A model generated the notes under the pieces. It ran no database searches and was not told where the DNA came from. It was given only the letters and a program-made list of their open reading frames with translations. Of a stretch of 64,000 bases of DNA, positions 1-10,927 are shown piece after piece (position 1 is the first letter of the stretch; every line of letters begins with the position of its first letter). This stretch comes from Colias croceus. Taxonomy: Eukaryota > Arthropoda > Insecta > Lepidoptera > Pieridae. The translations under genes and the position numbers were made by a program. The stretch is from NCBI RefSeq assembly GCF_905220415.1, contig NC_059556.1:1624501-1688500 (forward strand), in the 5' to 3' direction.

Positions 1-1404
1 TTTTATCAAGTTTACATTAACGTCCTATTTGTGGTTCGTTGGGAAAAGAACGCAACATGGTAGATTGTTGCAAAAAAATTGTAAATAGTAAAATGAATAT
101 TATATATAGTATAAGTAACACAGTGATTACTTATCCTTTACGGGGACTCATCTTGATAGAATTTCACTTATTTCGATGACATTTTAATTATTTTAAATAA
201 AAAATCGCGTCTGGCACCTATTTAACAACAAATAAAACGTCTTGCAATAAAAAATTTATGTCTGTTGGATCTATCTAAAGGCAAAAGATTAAAAATTACG
301 CGTTAAAAAATGACTTTAAATTAAGGATATTTTCCTGTGCAGATAAGATGCGCACTAATAAACGCAACCACTGCGGCCAGCCAGACAGCCCGGACTGTAA
401 CCGAAATAGCAAGAAGAACAGCATATCAAAGAACCAACTTTACTAAAATGCTCACTTGTCAACGTTGCTACCTCCTATACGATTAAACATAAAGGTAGAT
501 ATATTAATTCGCAATTGCATACAATAATCAGCGCCTTTGTCCGTCTGTTTAAAATGCATAACGTGATACGGAACCCAGTGGCTATGTGTTTGTGCTTCGT
601 CCGCGGAAGTAAATAGAGGCCGAATTATCAAAAACTATAAACTAGCTGAAGACCGCAACTTTGCCCGCATAGTAAAAGAAAAGTAAAATCTTGAAATTTT
701 CACCGTCTTCTGCTGTCTTCTTATTCTTAGTGGATACTTAATAACATTTTTTGAGAGACATGTTTAGAAATATGTACCTTGTTTCCCTTTTCAAATCGCA
801 ATACTTCTCATACTAAAGCTAAAAACACGCTCTCTTTATGTCAAATTCGGGTAATAACACGTAAATTAATAATTAGGTCCATGATATTATAAGATTATTA
901 TATTATACACGACTCTATTTCCTTAGTAAGCCTCTCTAATGATTCTTCTTTCAGTATTCGATTTTTTTTCCAATAGACTCTACATATTCTAAAAAATAAT
1001 AATAATACTCATTTTTAAATGAATCCATTAAACTATAAATCAAAGGTACTCAAAATAATTGCTCCCTATGGTAAATATAGGCTACTTAAATCAAAAGTCC
1101 AAAAGTATTTCTCACACACACACACACATACATGCGCTCACACACATTAAGTACTTAACTAAGTTTTATTGTAGTTATTTTTATGTTTTTTATTAATATT
1201 ATTGTATACCTTTCTAGTTTATGGTCTATTCTTAAGAATAATATGTTGTAATCCTTATTGGCAATTTGTTCAATTAATCAACAAAATAGTAAAATCTTAT
1301 AAAATGTAAAGCTGTTGGATTACCTACCAAAATAAATAAATAAATAAATAAGTATTGAAAAAGTAGTATTTTCTAGGGTTTGATTTAACGCGAGTATTAT
1401 ACAT

Positions 1405-1544
1405 TTAGAAATTAAAGACTTTTTACCGGATTTTAAACGGAGTCTCCCCGTGACCACGCTCTCTGTAAAGTGTTCGAAACGTCGGGAAAATAATATAATG
1501 AATAAATCGCGTTTAAAATCCGTTAAAAAGTCTTTAATTTCTAA
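1405..1544. repeat. Foldback MITE-like element
   Basis: Inverted arms of about 35 bp (1405-1439 and 1510-1544) begin TTAGAAATTAAAGAC and end with its complement, with two small mismatches. The centre carries a GC-richer core containing GTTCGAAACGTCGGG. No target duplication is clear. It has no coding capacity, so it is a non-autonomous palindromic element. Confidence 0.6.
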
Positions 1545-1842
1545 TTGAAAAAGTATGTAAGAGCATGTAAGAAGTTTTACGCGAGTAAACCAGCGTGCCA
1601 AGCTAGTATTATCATAAATTCGGAAATAAACACAGATTATGCTAACGTTTACAAACAATAACACCATTTTGCATTCCAAATGCCTTGCAATGCGGAAGGA
1701 AGCTGTGCGAACGCGCTGAATCACAATTTTCCTTACCTTGTAGTACGAACTTATTTTGAGTTTTATTAGTTGAAACTTAAAGTAGAGGTACTCATAAATT
1801 GAAAATTAAAGGGATAATAAATAATTAATAATATTAGGTATC

Positions 1843-1960
1843 TATCCTACCTCGATAGATGGACTATCTAACACTGAAAAAATTTTTCAAATCGGACCAG
1901 TAGTTCCTGAGATTAGCGCGTTCAAACAAACAAACAAACTCTTCAGTTTTATAATATTAT
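1843..1960 (-). mobile_element. Truncated Lep1-type Helitron-like copy (family A)
   Basis: It matches the 5' half of the family A repeat in reverse orientation: the 'ctatctaacac' block, 'aatcggaccagtagttcc', the CAAA run and 'ctcttcagttttataatatta'. The 3' end with the GC-rich hairpin is missing. Confidence 0.55.
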
Positions 1961-2171
1961 TAGTAGGTATATTAGTATATAGATATATGCACCTACATAA
2001 TATGAACGATTAAAATTCGTAGTAAGTATAGCTAATACTAGTATACTACTGCCACCTGCGACCTTTAATTATGAAAAAGAAATGAATCGATAGAATCCTA
2101 TTTTTTTAATTGATACAAATTATATTGAAATGCAATAAAAATAAAAACACAATGTTTTATTTCGCTATAAT

Positions 2172-2361
2172 ATCTATACTAATATTATAAAGCTGAAGAG
2201 TTTGTTTGTTTGTTTGAACGCACTAATCTCGGGAACTACTGATCCGATTTGAAAAATTCTTTCGGTGTTAGATAGCCCATTTATCGAAAAATGTTATATT
2301 TCATCACGCTACGGGCAACAGGAGTGAAGCCACGGGGGTGAAACCGCGCGGAGCAGCTAGT
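2172..2361 (+). mobile_element. Lep1-type Helitron-like element (family A), near complete
   Basis: The copy runs from A|TCTATACTAATATTATAAAG to GCTAG|T, with a GC-rich segment (accgcgcggagcagc) just before the CTAG. Helitrons insert between A and T and have TC and CTRR ends, which this fits. It is about 190 bp, non-coding, so non-autonomous. At least ten related copies occur in the window. Confidence 0.6.
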
Positions 2362-4046
2362 TATTGTATAAAAATAAGTTTTGTAAGTGAATAAACTGTG
2401 TACTAAGTCCAAACTCAGTAGGTAGTTTAACATACTTACTAAAGAAGCTGCACATTGCACAAGCAAACATTGAACATGAAAACCAAAACAAACATATAAT
2501 GCTTTTTATTATAAGAAAATATAAGAAAGTATCCAAAAATACTGAGAAACAAAATCATTAACATATCTTACGCTTGTGTGTGTGTATTATTTCTAACATT
2601 GTGTATGTGTGCGTAACAAAATTTCTTGGATTGATGGATTGGAAAAAAGTTGTTTCGCTTTTAAAACTGTATTTAATGCTTTGATTGATGGATTACCGTG
2701 GGATTTACTTTGATAATTACTTTAAATGTCACAGGAAGCCAAAAAACAGACGCGGCGAACGGAACATTATGTCCATCAGTTAAATGAAGATTGTAGGATT
2801 GTTGGATTGACATTATCTTTATAAGTGTTTGATCTTATTGTTAGTATAGCTTTTACTCGTATCATCCTTACTTCATCTGTAGTTTCACGCACTCTATGGA
2901 CAGATTTATTTCAAACTTAGTACACTTATAACCGGTGACAATATTATTCATGTGTTTATCTTAGGTATTAAACATCTATTTTAGTTTTTCTAACTATTTC
3001 AATTATTTTATTCAAAGTATATTGTCTTCTATTTGTACATAATATACTATGTGTTTTATCTTAATATTATGCAGTAAATACTTATTATATAAATACTAAT
3101 TATACATTGTGATGAACAAATTCCCACTAGAATCCACCTTTTCTAGTTATTATTATAAAATAGATATATACATTAGGGTACTACAAATATGTACTGAAAT
3201 ACGATAAATGCTGCATATAAAACTCCGTTCGTTTTCATGCTACGGCAACGTTTATCGTATCGTATATACACTCACGATACGACACGATATCGTGTCGTGT
3301 GTATTGCAATAACAATATTAAGTGCGTCCCTTATCAGTTCTTATCTGCCATCGTTCGGAATGCGACTAGTGCATCGGATAGCTCTAATAAGCCGCTTCCA
3401 TCATTAACATCATTAAATGTAGGGTATGTTTGATTTTGGAGATCCTGGGATAAATGCAAATAAAAAGAAGTGAAAAATACTTTAGAATGTACTAAGATGT
3501 ATATGTCACAGTAAAATTAAAAACACCCACTGACTTACTAAAAGAGTTTATCTTTTAGCAGACATAGACTGGGTTTATGCGCGGGTTCTCTTCAATCTGG
3601 TTTTGTCGTATTACACATAGACAACTACTAAAGTGACAGATCCCTGGTTTAAAGTTAGACTGTGTTTGAGTTGTTTTGTGGCAATACCACTATAGTTTAC
3701 AAATTACAATATACCTAGCGAGAACCGTACCAGACCATTTAGAATTCGAATCAATTATTTTTCTGAGAACCAAATAATTATACCATATACAATATTTCAG
3801 GACCAATGCAGTTTTTAACTGGATTTTCAAATTCAAATTCAAATTCAAATTATTTATTTCTTCCTTTTACAATAGGTCCTTAACTTATTTGTGATTGGAA
3901 CACTCCTAGTAAGCAAATAAATGCTTGTGTCAGGAGGTTCCGCTCTTCCTTAACACTATTAGACACAGAAACAGAAATAAAACAATATGAATGAATTCAA
4001 TGCAAAAACACAAAAGAAAAGAAATAATTTAATAAAATATCTGTAT

Positions 4047-4059
4047 GAGTGTGTGTGTG

Positions 4060-4110
<51 letters not shown>
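4047..4110 (+). repeat. (GT)n microsatellite
   Basis: An almost pure GT dinucleotide run of about 60 bp, with one CA interruption near its start. A short open frame across it is only a by-product (VCVCVC). Confidence 0.95.
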
Positions 4111-4113
<3 letters not shown>

Positions 4114-5385
4114 ACAGCACGTTTATTTTTTATATTGGAGCAAAGCTTCGGTATCTGAGTAGCTTAAGGGTTTCAACCATTCCGTTAATACTTTTTTACA
4201 GTTTTTATTGAGCAATTAATTAAATTTTAATAAAATAAAATAAAATACAATTTTATTGAATTCATATACTCATTATCAATCCATTTAATTACCTAAAACG
4301 ATATCCACCCTCTGCAGTAGTTGTTAGGGGCTAGAGCAAATTCATATTAACGCTAACGTTACGTGTCGCGTAAAGCGCTACAAAGCGTAGGCGTCTAACA
4401 GTTACAGCGTTTACAGCGCTTGCAATTTGCACAGCTACTTACGGAATACACAGCGTTAAGTTGTGGAAATAAACGCGGCGTTTTGGTTGAATAAAATGCT
4501 TGAACAAGACGAAAACTTATTTTCCAATCGCTTCGAATCTACAACACTGTAAGTATTTTTTATGAAAGAAATAAAATTGCAGCTATAAAGTGTAGTGACC
4601 TTGTAGTGACATAAACAGTGAACGTAAAGTACGATTTTTAGTTTAAACGATATTGTAGTATCAAATATGATAGAGTATTCTAAATAGAATTAAAAATGTA
4701 TTTTTATTGAGTTATTCATTACCTATGTTTATAGTTTTTATATGCTTATTTTCTGTAGACGTTTTAAAAATCAGCTGCGAACTATTTCTTAGGAATTTAT
4801 TTTGTAAGCATCAACATTTTATGAACGCACAAGGCCCAATCTTAAATTCCCATACATAAAAATATTTGATTAGATAATAAAATAGGAAATAGAAATATCA
4901 TAATATTTTCAAGTCATCACCGCTCGCAACAAACACCCGTATGTTTCCAAACACTTAGCAGCGTTATGACTATTTCAGTGCACTATTATTATTCCGTTTA
5001 GACAAACACTATTCCTATTACCATGAAACAATTGTACACACTATTGTTACTAAGGTCCTAATGGTGTGTCCGTGTTTGGAATCATGATTAAAGTTAGAAA
5101 AGTAAGGCGGAGGAAAAACTATGATATTTTTTAATCCTACTATGATATTTTTTCCACCGCTTATTCAACTTTTTATATATTATGTAAAAGGTTAGGAGAA
5201 CGTTTTGATCTTTTGATGAAAATTCGCAAAATGCAATTGTTTTAAATGACTGTAGTAGCAAATATCGGTATCTATTATGATGAATTACGATCATATCACA
5301 GAAAAAAGGTAAACAGTAAGGTGTTATTGTTAAAATAATTACTATGTTAATTGTTTTTGTTGTAATATTTTTTAGGTAGTTTTTG

Positions 5386-5389
5386 TACC
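5386..5389. repeat. Target site duplication TACC, left copy
   Basis: TACC directly abuts the outer end of the left LTR and is repeated at 12797-12800 beyond the right LTR. A 4-bp duplication is typical of errantivirus-type integrases. Confidence 0.85.
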
Positions 5390-5636
5390 AAATAAGTACG
5401 CGACAGCCACAGAATAGAAAAAAAACCAAAAAACTTTCTAATACTTTAATTAAGACTAAATTACAATTAAATATTATATCTAAAATTATTCTAACACATT
5501 CGACGATTGAATATGTAATGAATTATAATTAACTTAAAAATAACACGAGGCGCCGAATTGGGGTCAAACGTCGTCATTTCCACAACACGCTGAAACTGCA
5601 ACGTCGGCGCTCTTCTACAGTTAGGTATATGTAATT
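5390..5636 (-). repeat. 3' LTR of the errantivirus-like element
   Basis: 247 bp, identical by eye to 12550-12796. On the coding strand it begins AATTACATATACC and ends ...GTACTTATTT. It lies next to the polypurine tract, so it is the 3' LTR. Confidence 0.95.
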
Positions 5637-5650
5637 CCTCCCCCCTTGGA
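5637..5650 (-). promoter_or_regulatory. Polypurine tract (plus-strand DNA primer)
   Basis: On the coding strand the sequence CAAGGGGGGAGG sits immediately before the 3' LTR. This is the expected place and composition for the RNase H-resistant primer of second-strand synthesis. Confidence 0.85.
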
Positions 5651-5662
5651 ACGGCGACTATT

Positions 5663-6871
5663 TTAAACCTTTAGTGAAAATATCGCCGGAACATTCTCAG
5701 GGTTACCCGTTTTCCTTTTTGTCTCGGTTGCAGGTGGTTGCTGGTGTTCTTCCGTTCGGTTACGGTTACTCTTTATGCGCTGTCTAGTCATATGTATGAG
5801 AGCCAATATGACCGCACACCCAAGTATAGTGTAGACAGGTATTGTTGTATGGTGGAGAATACCTGATTGCACACTGTCAATGTGTAAAGGAGGCTGGACT
5901 AGCATTCTATCTTGGACATGGTGTAATCCTCGCAGATCGATGGAGTTGAGGCTGATGCGAGCTGCTGCAATCTTTTGGTTTCCAATATCATAGGATATAT
6001 TCATTAATTTGAGGGGTTGTCCTCTGATCTCATCGTTGTCGTTAGCAATGGTCAATTGTCCTGTCTTGAAACGACATCCGATAGGAACCGTGATGAGATA
6101 GCTCCCTTGAAGTGATGTAAGGCTTCTATTGCTACAAGTAAGATGTACTTTAGTTTTCTGCGGGAATGATACAACGTAGTGCTGATCATCGAGTTTCTCC
6201 ATGGCCTCCCGTAACAAATTTACTGAAGTGAGTTCGCAGGATTTCTGAAGGATTCGGTTGATGATAAGTTCCTGGATGCAATCCGATTTGGTACGAATTT
6301 GATGAACAATCGCTTTACCACAGAGATACCAGGTTTTCAACTTCGGGCATTCTGCCTCTATGTACACGAACGACAACTCGTTAGTTGCTATGAAAGGAAA
6401 GGATGGTATAAGGGCTTGGGCGTGTTTATTAGGAACTATGGATAACCTATAAAAGTCATAACTATCTCTAGATACTATAGGAAACTTAAAAACGAAAACT
6501 ATATTCCTATCGACATAATACGATGCCGGAATAATAATATCATAGTATTCTCTAAGTTCTAAATCTAAAATCTGCTCTCTACCGTAAATTACTTTTAATC
6601 TACTAACTATTGATTCTAATATATCTATATCTATCATCGAATGATGCGTGCTCGAAGCACGAATAAAAGCTAAACTATTTTCTATCCTAAGTAATTCCTG
6701 AGTTAGGTCCTCTACATTTTCAGTCAACACTTCTAGAAGTTGTGCAAACTTGGCATATTTAACTAGACTTTCCTCTCTACGTACATCACTATTGGTAATC
6801 AAGTTCAATGTGGTGTTAATTTTGATCTGGTTTTCTAAAATTTGGGTTAACACACTACTATGCTTGGACAT
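5663..6871 (-). CDS. env: Errantivirus env, downstream part (fusion/TM subunit)
   Basis: A 402-codon open frame that is the C-terminal part of the envelope protein. It is in the same frame as the N-terminal part at 6959-7342; a single TAA at 6959-6961 separates them, with 30 open codons between that stop and this ATG. N-terminal half (residues 1-70): helical, probably coiled-coil (ENQIKINTTL..., LEVLTENVEDLTQELL). Middle: cysteines at about 175, 184, 198, 212, 246 and 266. Transmembrane helix about 343-361 (PVYTILGCAVILALIHM), then a basic cytoplasmic tail of about 40 residues. The family is related to baculovirus F proteins and mediates membrane fusion. Without a signal peptide, this piece alone is unlikely to reach the membrane. 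Confidence 0.85.
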   Translation of the reverse strand: MSKHSSVLTQILENQIKINTTLNLITNSDVRREESLVKYAKFAQLLEVLTENVEDLTQELLRIENSLAFIRASSTHHSMIDIDILESIVSRLKVIYGREQILDLELREYYDIIIPASYYVDRNIVFVFKFPIVSRDSYDFYRLSIVPNKHAQALIPSFPFIATNELSFVYIEAECPKLKTWYLCGKAIVHQIRTKSDCIQELIINRILQKSCELTSVNLLREAMEKLDDQHYVVSFPQKTKVHLTCSNRSLTSLQGSYLITVPIGCRFKTGQLTIANDNDEIRGQPLKLMNISYDIGNQKIAAARISLNSIDLRGLHHVQDRMLVQPPLHIDSVQSGILHHTTIPVYTILGCAVILALIHMTRQRIKSNRNRTEEHQQPPATETKRKTGNPENVPAIFSLKV

Positions 6872-6958
6872 CCACTCCTTGTTAATACTGATATGATTAT
6901 TAAATTCTTTAACTATTTCATTCTGATTGGTTTCTAACGTTTTAATAGCCTTATTATA

Positions 6959-7342
6959 TTATGTTAAAGCGTCAGTTTGATCTAAATTTCCTGTTATTCC
7001 TTTGATGATTGAACCTAATCCATCTACAAGACCTCTTTTAACGCGATTCGGTTCCAAAGATCGTAACTGCTTAAGAACTTTGTCAAGCTTGTTAGAAAGA
7101 TATAATAACTGAATTTCATATATTGGAAAGGTGTCGTTTGTTAGTCGGTCTTGGTAGCTTAGTAGTTGAGATTGCATCGAGTGGATATTACTCTCTATGT
7201 CAGTCAAGTTTACGTATTGAAGAAATGTATGATGGTGTGTCGTAAGTCTCATAAGTCCAAGTTTGTAGGGTAGTAACCCTGGTCCGTCATCCAAGTTCTC
7301 AAGTTTTATCTCTTGAGGTCGCGTCAGTGGAAGAACCGTCAT
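6959..7342 (-). pseudogene. env: Errantivirus env, upstream part with furin site, ended by an in-frame stop
   Basis: 127 codons from ATG at 7342 to TAA at 6961-6959. It holds the short N-terminal subunit, a furin-type cleavage motif RVKR near residue 104, and the following GLVDGLGSIIKGITGN, which corresponds to the fusion-peptide region of errantivirus and baculovirus-F-like envelopes. The frame stays open past the TAA into the 402-codon ORF, so the break is a nonsense codon, not a frameshift. Codons before the ATG (about 7343-7352) encode ILL, which with MTVLPL would make a hydrophobic signal start if env mRNA is spliced to the acceptor near 7353. The 5' end overlaps the pol 3' end. Whether the stop is a defect or is read through cannot be told here. 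Confidence 0.8.
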
Positions 7343-10300
7343 TAGCAGAATCCTGTAACAAATTGGCCGCTTTAGGTATACGTTTCAACCTTGATTTTGC
7401 TATAGGGCCGCGTTTTTTCGACGTGTATATATGAATGGGTAGATTAGCTAAAACTGTATCTTGTGTATAACGAGGGGCAGTTTTTTGTCGACTAGCAAAG
7501 GGGTTCTTAATAAAAACCTGTTGTTGGGGTGCGTATTCTATTTCAGGTTCGCGAGTTCTATTTCTATTTTCCATTAATTCGGTACGGTGAGCAAGGGATG
7601 AAGAGTTTATTATGTCATATACTTTTGTCATTTGGTCTCTGTGATTTTGGACATACTGTTGTAATAAAGTCTGTGTAAAGTCAATGTCCATGCAGTCTCT
7701 GGGGTCAAAATGTCCTGTTAATAAGTCAAAGGGCCTACATCGTGTGAAACTATGTATACTACTATTATAAGCTATAATTGCATAAGGCATAAGATTAATA
7801 ATAGGTTCTTCTTTACGTTGTAATTTAAGAAGCCTAAGGTGTTCAAGGATAGTCAAATGAAACCTTTCGATATTTCCATTATCGTTAGGAGAATGAGCTA
7901 ATATTCTATGATGGTTGATCTTATGTAATCTCGTAAATTCCATAAACAGTTGGTTGGTGAACTCGGTCCCATTATCCGTTATGATGGTTAAAGGAATACC
8001 ATGATGCGTGCAATAATGTAAGAGGGATTGTAGTATACTAACAGCTGTTCCGTCACGTAAGTGGTAAGCTTGACCGTATTTAGTGAAAACGTCTATAAAT
8101 GTTAAGTATTTCTCGCCTTCTGCTGTAAATAAATCTAAATGAACTATTTCAAATGGCTTGGTAGCCGGTGGTACAATGTTAAACTGAGGTCTAACGGGAT
8201 GCCTATCATACTTTGCCTGTCCGCATAGTGTACATTCACTTATAAATTTTGTTATGTGTTCCTTCATCTTTGGCCAGTAATACTTCCGGGATAAAGCCAA
8301 AAAGGATTCATTTATTCCTCTATGGTTGGTTTTTCCGTCATGGTAGTGGCGGATAATTTCCTGTTGACGAAGATAATCCTTAACATTTTCCAATTCCATT
8401 TTAGCTAACACAAGATTCATGGATGAACTTCTAAATTTATCTTGTAGTATCGGGGTAATCGAATACATTCCCAATGGAGGAGTAATTAACAGGGCGGTTT
8501 TTACCTTTGGATTAACGTATTCTTTGACGGCGTTGATTACGTCTTCCTCTAAATTAGATTCTGATAATTGAATACTAATGCGCGTGTGAGTATCGAATGG
8601 TTTAGTTACCTGAGGCCGCTTTTTAACGCCATTCACGATCGTAAAGTGTACTTGTCTATTGAATTTATTGAGTGGTTCGTCTGTGATAGGGATCTCCAAA
8701 ATTGGATTCTCATTGCTAGTGTGAACAGTCTCAGTAGATGAATTAGCTTGAGCTCGTATGGTATCAGATGGATTTCCCATAATTGAATTAAGCTCGTCAA
8801 TTTCATCTATCAAAGACATTACGTCTTTAGTGTGAATTTCTACACGGGAAAGAGCGTCAGCATTGGTGTTAATTTTACCTTTTTTATAGACTACGGTAAA
8901 ATCGTACTCACTCAGCTTAAGTCGCCATCTTGTGAGACGTGAATTCGGCTCTTTCAGATTCATCATCCATTGTAGTGGCTTGTGGTCGGTTATGATCTTA
9001 AACTTTCGACCAAATAGATAGGGTCTAAAGTATTTTGTAGCCCATACTATAGCAAGCAGTTCCTTTTCGATTGTACTGTAGTTCATCTCACTTTCGTTTA
9101 GGGTTCGTGATGCATAACACACGGGTTTATCTGACCCAATTGGACCCTGTGATAGGATGGCTCCAATAGCAACATTTGATGCATCCGTTGTTAGTACAAA
9201 TTCCTTGGTAAAATCAGGATATTGCAGGATGGGGTCGTTAGTTAAGAGACTTTTGCATTTCTCAAAACAATTTATGTATTCATTGTCGACACTGATTTTT
9301 CTTCCTTTCTTCAAACACTGAGTGAGTGGCTTAGTAGTGCGAGCGAAATCTGGAATAAATTTCCTATAATAACCAAGTAGGCCTAAGAATTGTTTTATCT
9401 CTTTAGGTGTCTTAGGGATGGGGTATTTTCTTATAGCCTCTATCTTGTCAGGATTTGGTTTGATTCCATCCTTACTGATGATGTGTCCAAGATAAGCTGT
9501 TTCAAGCTTCAGAAACTCTGATTTATCCATCTGAATTTTGAAGTTTGAATCTCTAAGTCTCTGAAAAACCTTTTCAAGATTAATCATGTGCTCCTGTAGG
9601 GATGTGCTGAACACTATTATATCATCGAGATACACTAGACATATTTCGTTTTGTAGCCCTCTCAAGACGTTGTCCATTACTCGTTGAAATGTGGACGGAG
9701 AATTCTTGAGTCCCATAGGCATACGTAGAAATTCAAAATGACCATGTTCAACATTAAATGCTGTCTTTTCTATATCCTGTGGATCCATTTCCACTTGGTA
9801 AAATCCACTCGCCAAATCAAGTGTGGTGAAGTACTGGCACTTTCCCAACTTATCCAGAACATCACTTATATTTGGAATAGGATATTTATCATCTAGCGTT
9901 TTTTCGTTGACTTTTCGAAAGTCAACCACAAGACGCCATTTCTGCTTACCAGATGCATCTATCTTCTTTGGTACTACCCAAATGGGTGAGCTCCATGCAG
10001 ATTCGGATGGTCGTATTATACCCTGTTCCAACATTTTCTTTATCTGGTCCCTTACTTCCTGACGGTGTACGAATGGATATCGGTAGCTCTTTGTATGAAC
10101 CGGCAATTCATCAGTAGTTCTTATTCGATGTTTAATTTTATTCGTAAAGGTAAGAGCTTCCCCTTCAATATAAAAAACGTCAGCATAACGAGAGCAAAGC
10201 TTAATAAGATTAGCTTTTTCCTCTTCGTTTAAGTGGTCCGTTCGTAAACGTGAAATGACATCACGTGCGCGTGAGTTTAATTGTTGAGTACGCATGCACT

Positions 10301-10925
10301 CAACATTAAATAATTCTGCGTGCGCTGGTGTATCTAATGAAAATATGACGTCATTTGGTGTAGGATTCTCAATCTCCAAATAACCACGGTTATTCTTAAT
10401 AGTAGTAATACATTCGTGAATAATGCAATTACAGAGTACCTGTTCCCTTACGAGTACATCACCATCAATCGTATCTACGGGAATACGAATGATTTTAGAA
10501 GTTCTCGCTGGAATTATATCCTCGTATAAGTTCACGTTGCAAGAGTTGTACATCATAATAGGATTTGACGCAGAGCGAGTTAACAGTTTACCTTCTCTTA
10601 AATCAATTCGAGCCTCCCAACCACTTAATAAATCTAAGCCTATAAGTCCGTCGAAGTAGTCATGAAATCGATATATGAAAAGCTTCATACTATCAGGGTC
10701 ATTAAATTCATCGAAACATGGTAAAGTAATTGAATAGTTATTCCTACTAGTCGCATGTATATTGGTTACTTCAAAAGGATCGAAATTGAGAGGATAATTT
10801 GCAAAATATCTATCGACAGCTTCCGGGCTTATGAAGGATTGGTTAGCACCTGTATCAATAAGTAGTTTCAAAGGTGGGTTCCTAATCTGAATATATGGTA
10901 ACTGTCTTTGCGTTTGAAGATTCAA
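7299..10925 (-). CDS. pol: Errantivirus Pol polyprotein (protease, RT, RNase H, integrase)
   Basis: An intact frame of about 1,208 codons. Counted from the leucine TTG at 10925: aspartic protease with LLIDTGA (DTG 24-26); reverse transcriptase about 290-470 with TTLDLASGF (D370) and YLDD (432-435); RNase H about 570-695 with TTDAS (D581), KELLA (E621), TDHKPL (D647) and NADALSR (D690); integrase with an HHCC zinc module (H862/H868 and C898/C901) and DDE residues D931, D984 and E1020. All catalytic residues I could check are present. It has no ATG of its own near the start. The frame is open about 50 nt into gag in the -1 frame, so Pol is probably made as a Gag-Pol frameshift product; I see no canonical X-XXY-YYZ heptamer in the overlap. 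The 3' end overlaps env by about 44 nt. Confidence 0.96.
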   Translation of the reverse strand: MNLQTQRQLPYIQIRNPPLKLLIDTGANQSFISPEAVDRYFANYPLNFDPFEVTNIHATSRNNYSITLPCFDEFNDPDSMKLFIYRFHDYFDGLIGLDLLSGWEARIDLREGKLLTRSASNPIMMYNSCNVNLYEDIIPARTSKIIRIPVDTIDGDVLVREQVLCNCIIHECITTIKNNRGYLEIENPTPNDVIFSLDTPAHAELFNVECMRTQQLNSRARDVISRLRTDHLNEEEKANLIKLCSRYADVFYIEGEALTFTNKIKHRIRTTDELPVHTKSYRYPFVHRQEVRDQIKKMLEQGIIRPSESAWSSPIWVVPKKIDASGKQKWRLVVDFRKVNEKTLDDKYPIPNISDVLDKLGKCQYFTTLDLASGFYQVEMDPQDIEKTAFNVEHGHFEFLRMPMGLKNSPSTFQRVMDNVLRGLQNEICLVYLDDIIVFSTSLQEHMINLEKVFQRLRDSNFKIQMDKSEFLKLETAYLGHIISKDGIKPNPDKIEAIRKYPIPKTPKEIKQFLGLLGYYRKFIPDFARTTKPLTQCLKKGRKISVDNEYINCFEKCKSLLTNDPILQYPDFTKEFVLTTDASNVAIGAILSQGPIGSDKPVCYASRTLNESEMNYSTIEKELLAIVWATKYFRPYLFGRKFKIITDHKPLQWMMNLKEPNSRLTRWRLKLSEYDFTVVYKKGKINTNADALSRVEIHTKDVMSLIDEIDELNSIMGNPSDTIRAQANSSTETVHTSNENPILEIPITDEPLNKFNRQVHFTIVNGVKKRPQVTKPFDTHTRISIQLSESNLEEDVINAVKEYVNPKVKTALLITPPLGMYSITPILQDKFRSSSMNLVLAKMELENVKDYLRQQEIIRHYHDGKTNHRGINESFLALSRKYYWPKMKEHITKFISECTLCGQAKYDRHPVRPQFNIVPPATKPFEIVHLDLFTAEGEKYLTFIDVFTKYGQAYHLRDGTAVSILQSLLHYCTHHGIPLTIITDNGTEFTNQLFMEFTRLHKINHHRILAHSPNDNGNIERFHLTILEHLRLLKLQRKEEPIINLMPYAIIAYNSSIHSFTRCRPFDLLTGHFDPRDCMDIDFTQTLLQQYVQNHRDQMTKVYDIINSSSLAHRTELMENRNRTREPEIEYAPQQQVFIKNPFASRQKTAPRYTQDTVLANLPIHIYTSKKRGPIAKSRLKRIPKAANLLQDSANDGSSTDATSRDKT
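7351..7360 (-). promoter_or_regulatory. Candidate 3' splice site for env mRNA
   Basis: On the coding strand TTTGTTACAG|G lies at the end of pol, ten bases before the env ATG. Errantiviruses express env from a spliced subgenomic RNA with its acceptor near the end of pol, so this is the natural candidate. The donor is not identified. Confidence 0.4.
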
Positions 10926-10927
10926 TT

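Larger units (their letters stand above)
1..5385. other. Gene-free repeat-rich stretch left of the retroelement
   Basis: I see no convincing exon here. Open frames are short and AT-rich, without recognisable domains. The stretch holds a foldback element (1405-1544), two Helitron-like copies (about 1843-1960 and 2172-2361), CA/GT microsatellites (about 1113-1132 and 4047-4110), a TCAAAT-type repeat (about 3829-3960) and an imperfect palindrome rich in ACGATAC/GTATCGT around 3250-3305. Confidence 0.6.

Noticed and set aside
5094..5429. 111-codon minus-strand frame
   Set aside because: Crosses the host-LTR boundary, so it cannot be an old gene; no family resemblance.
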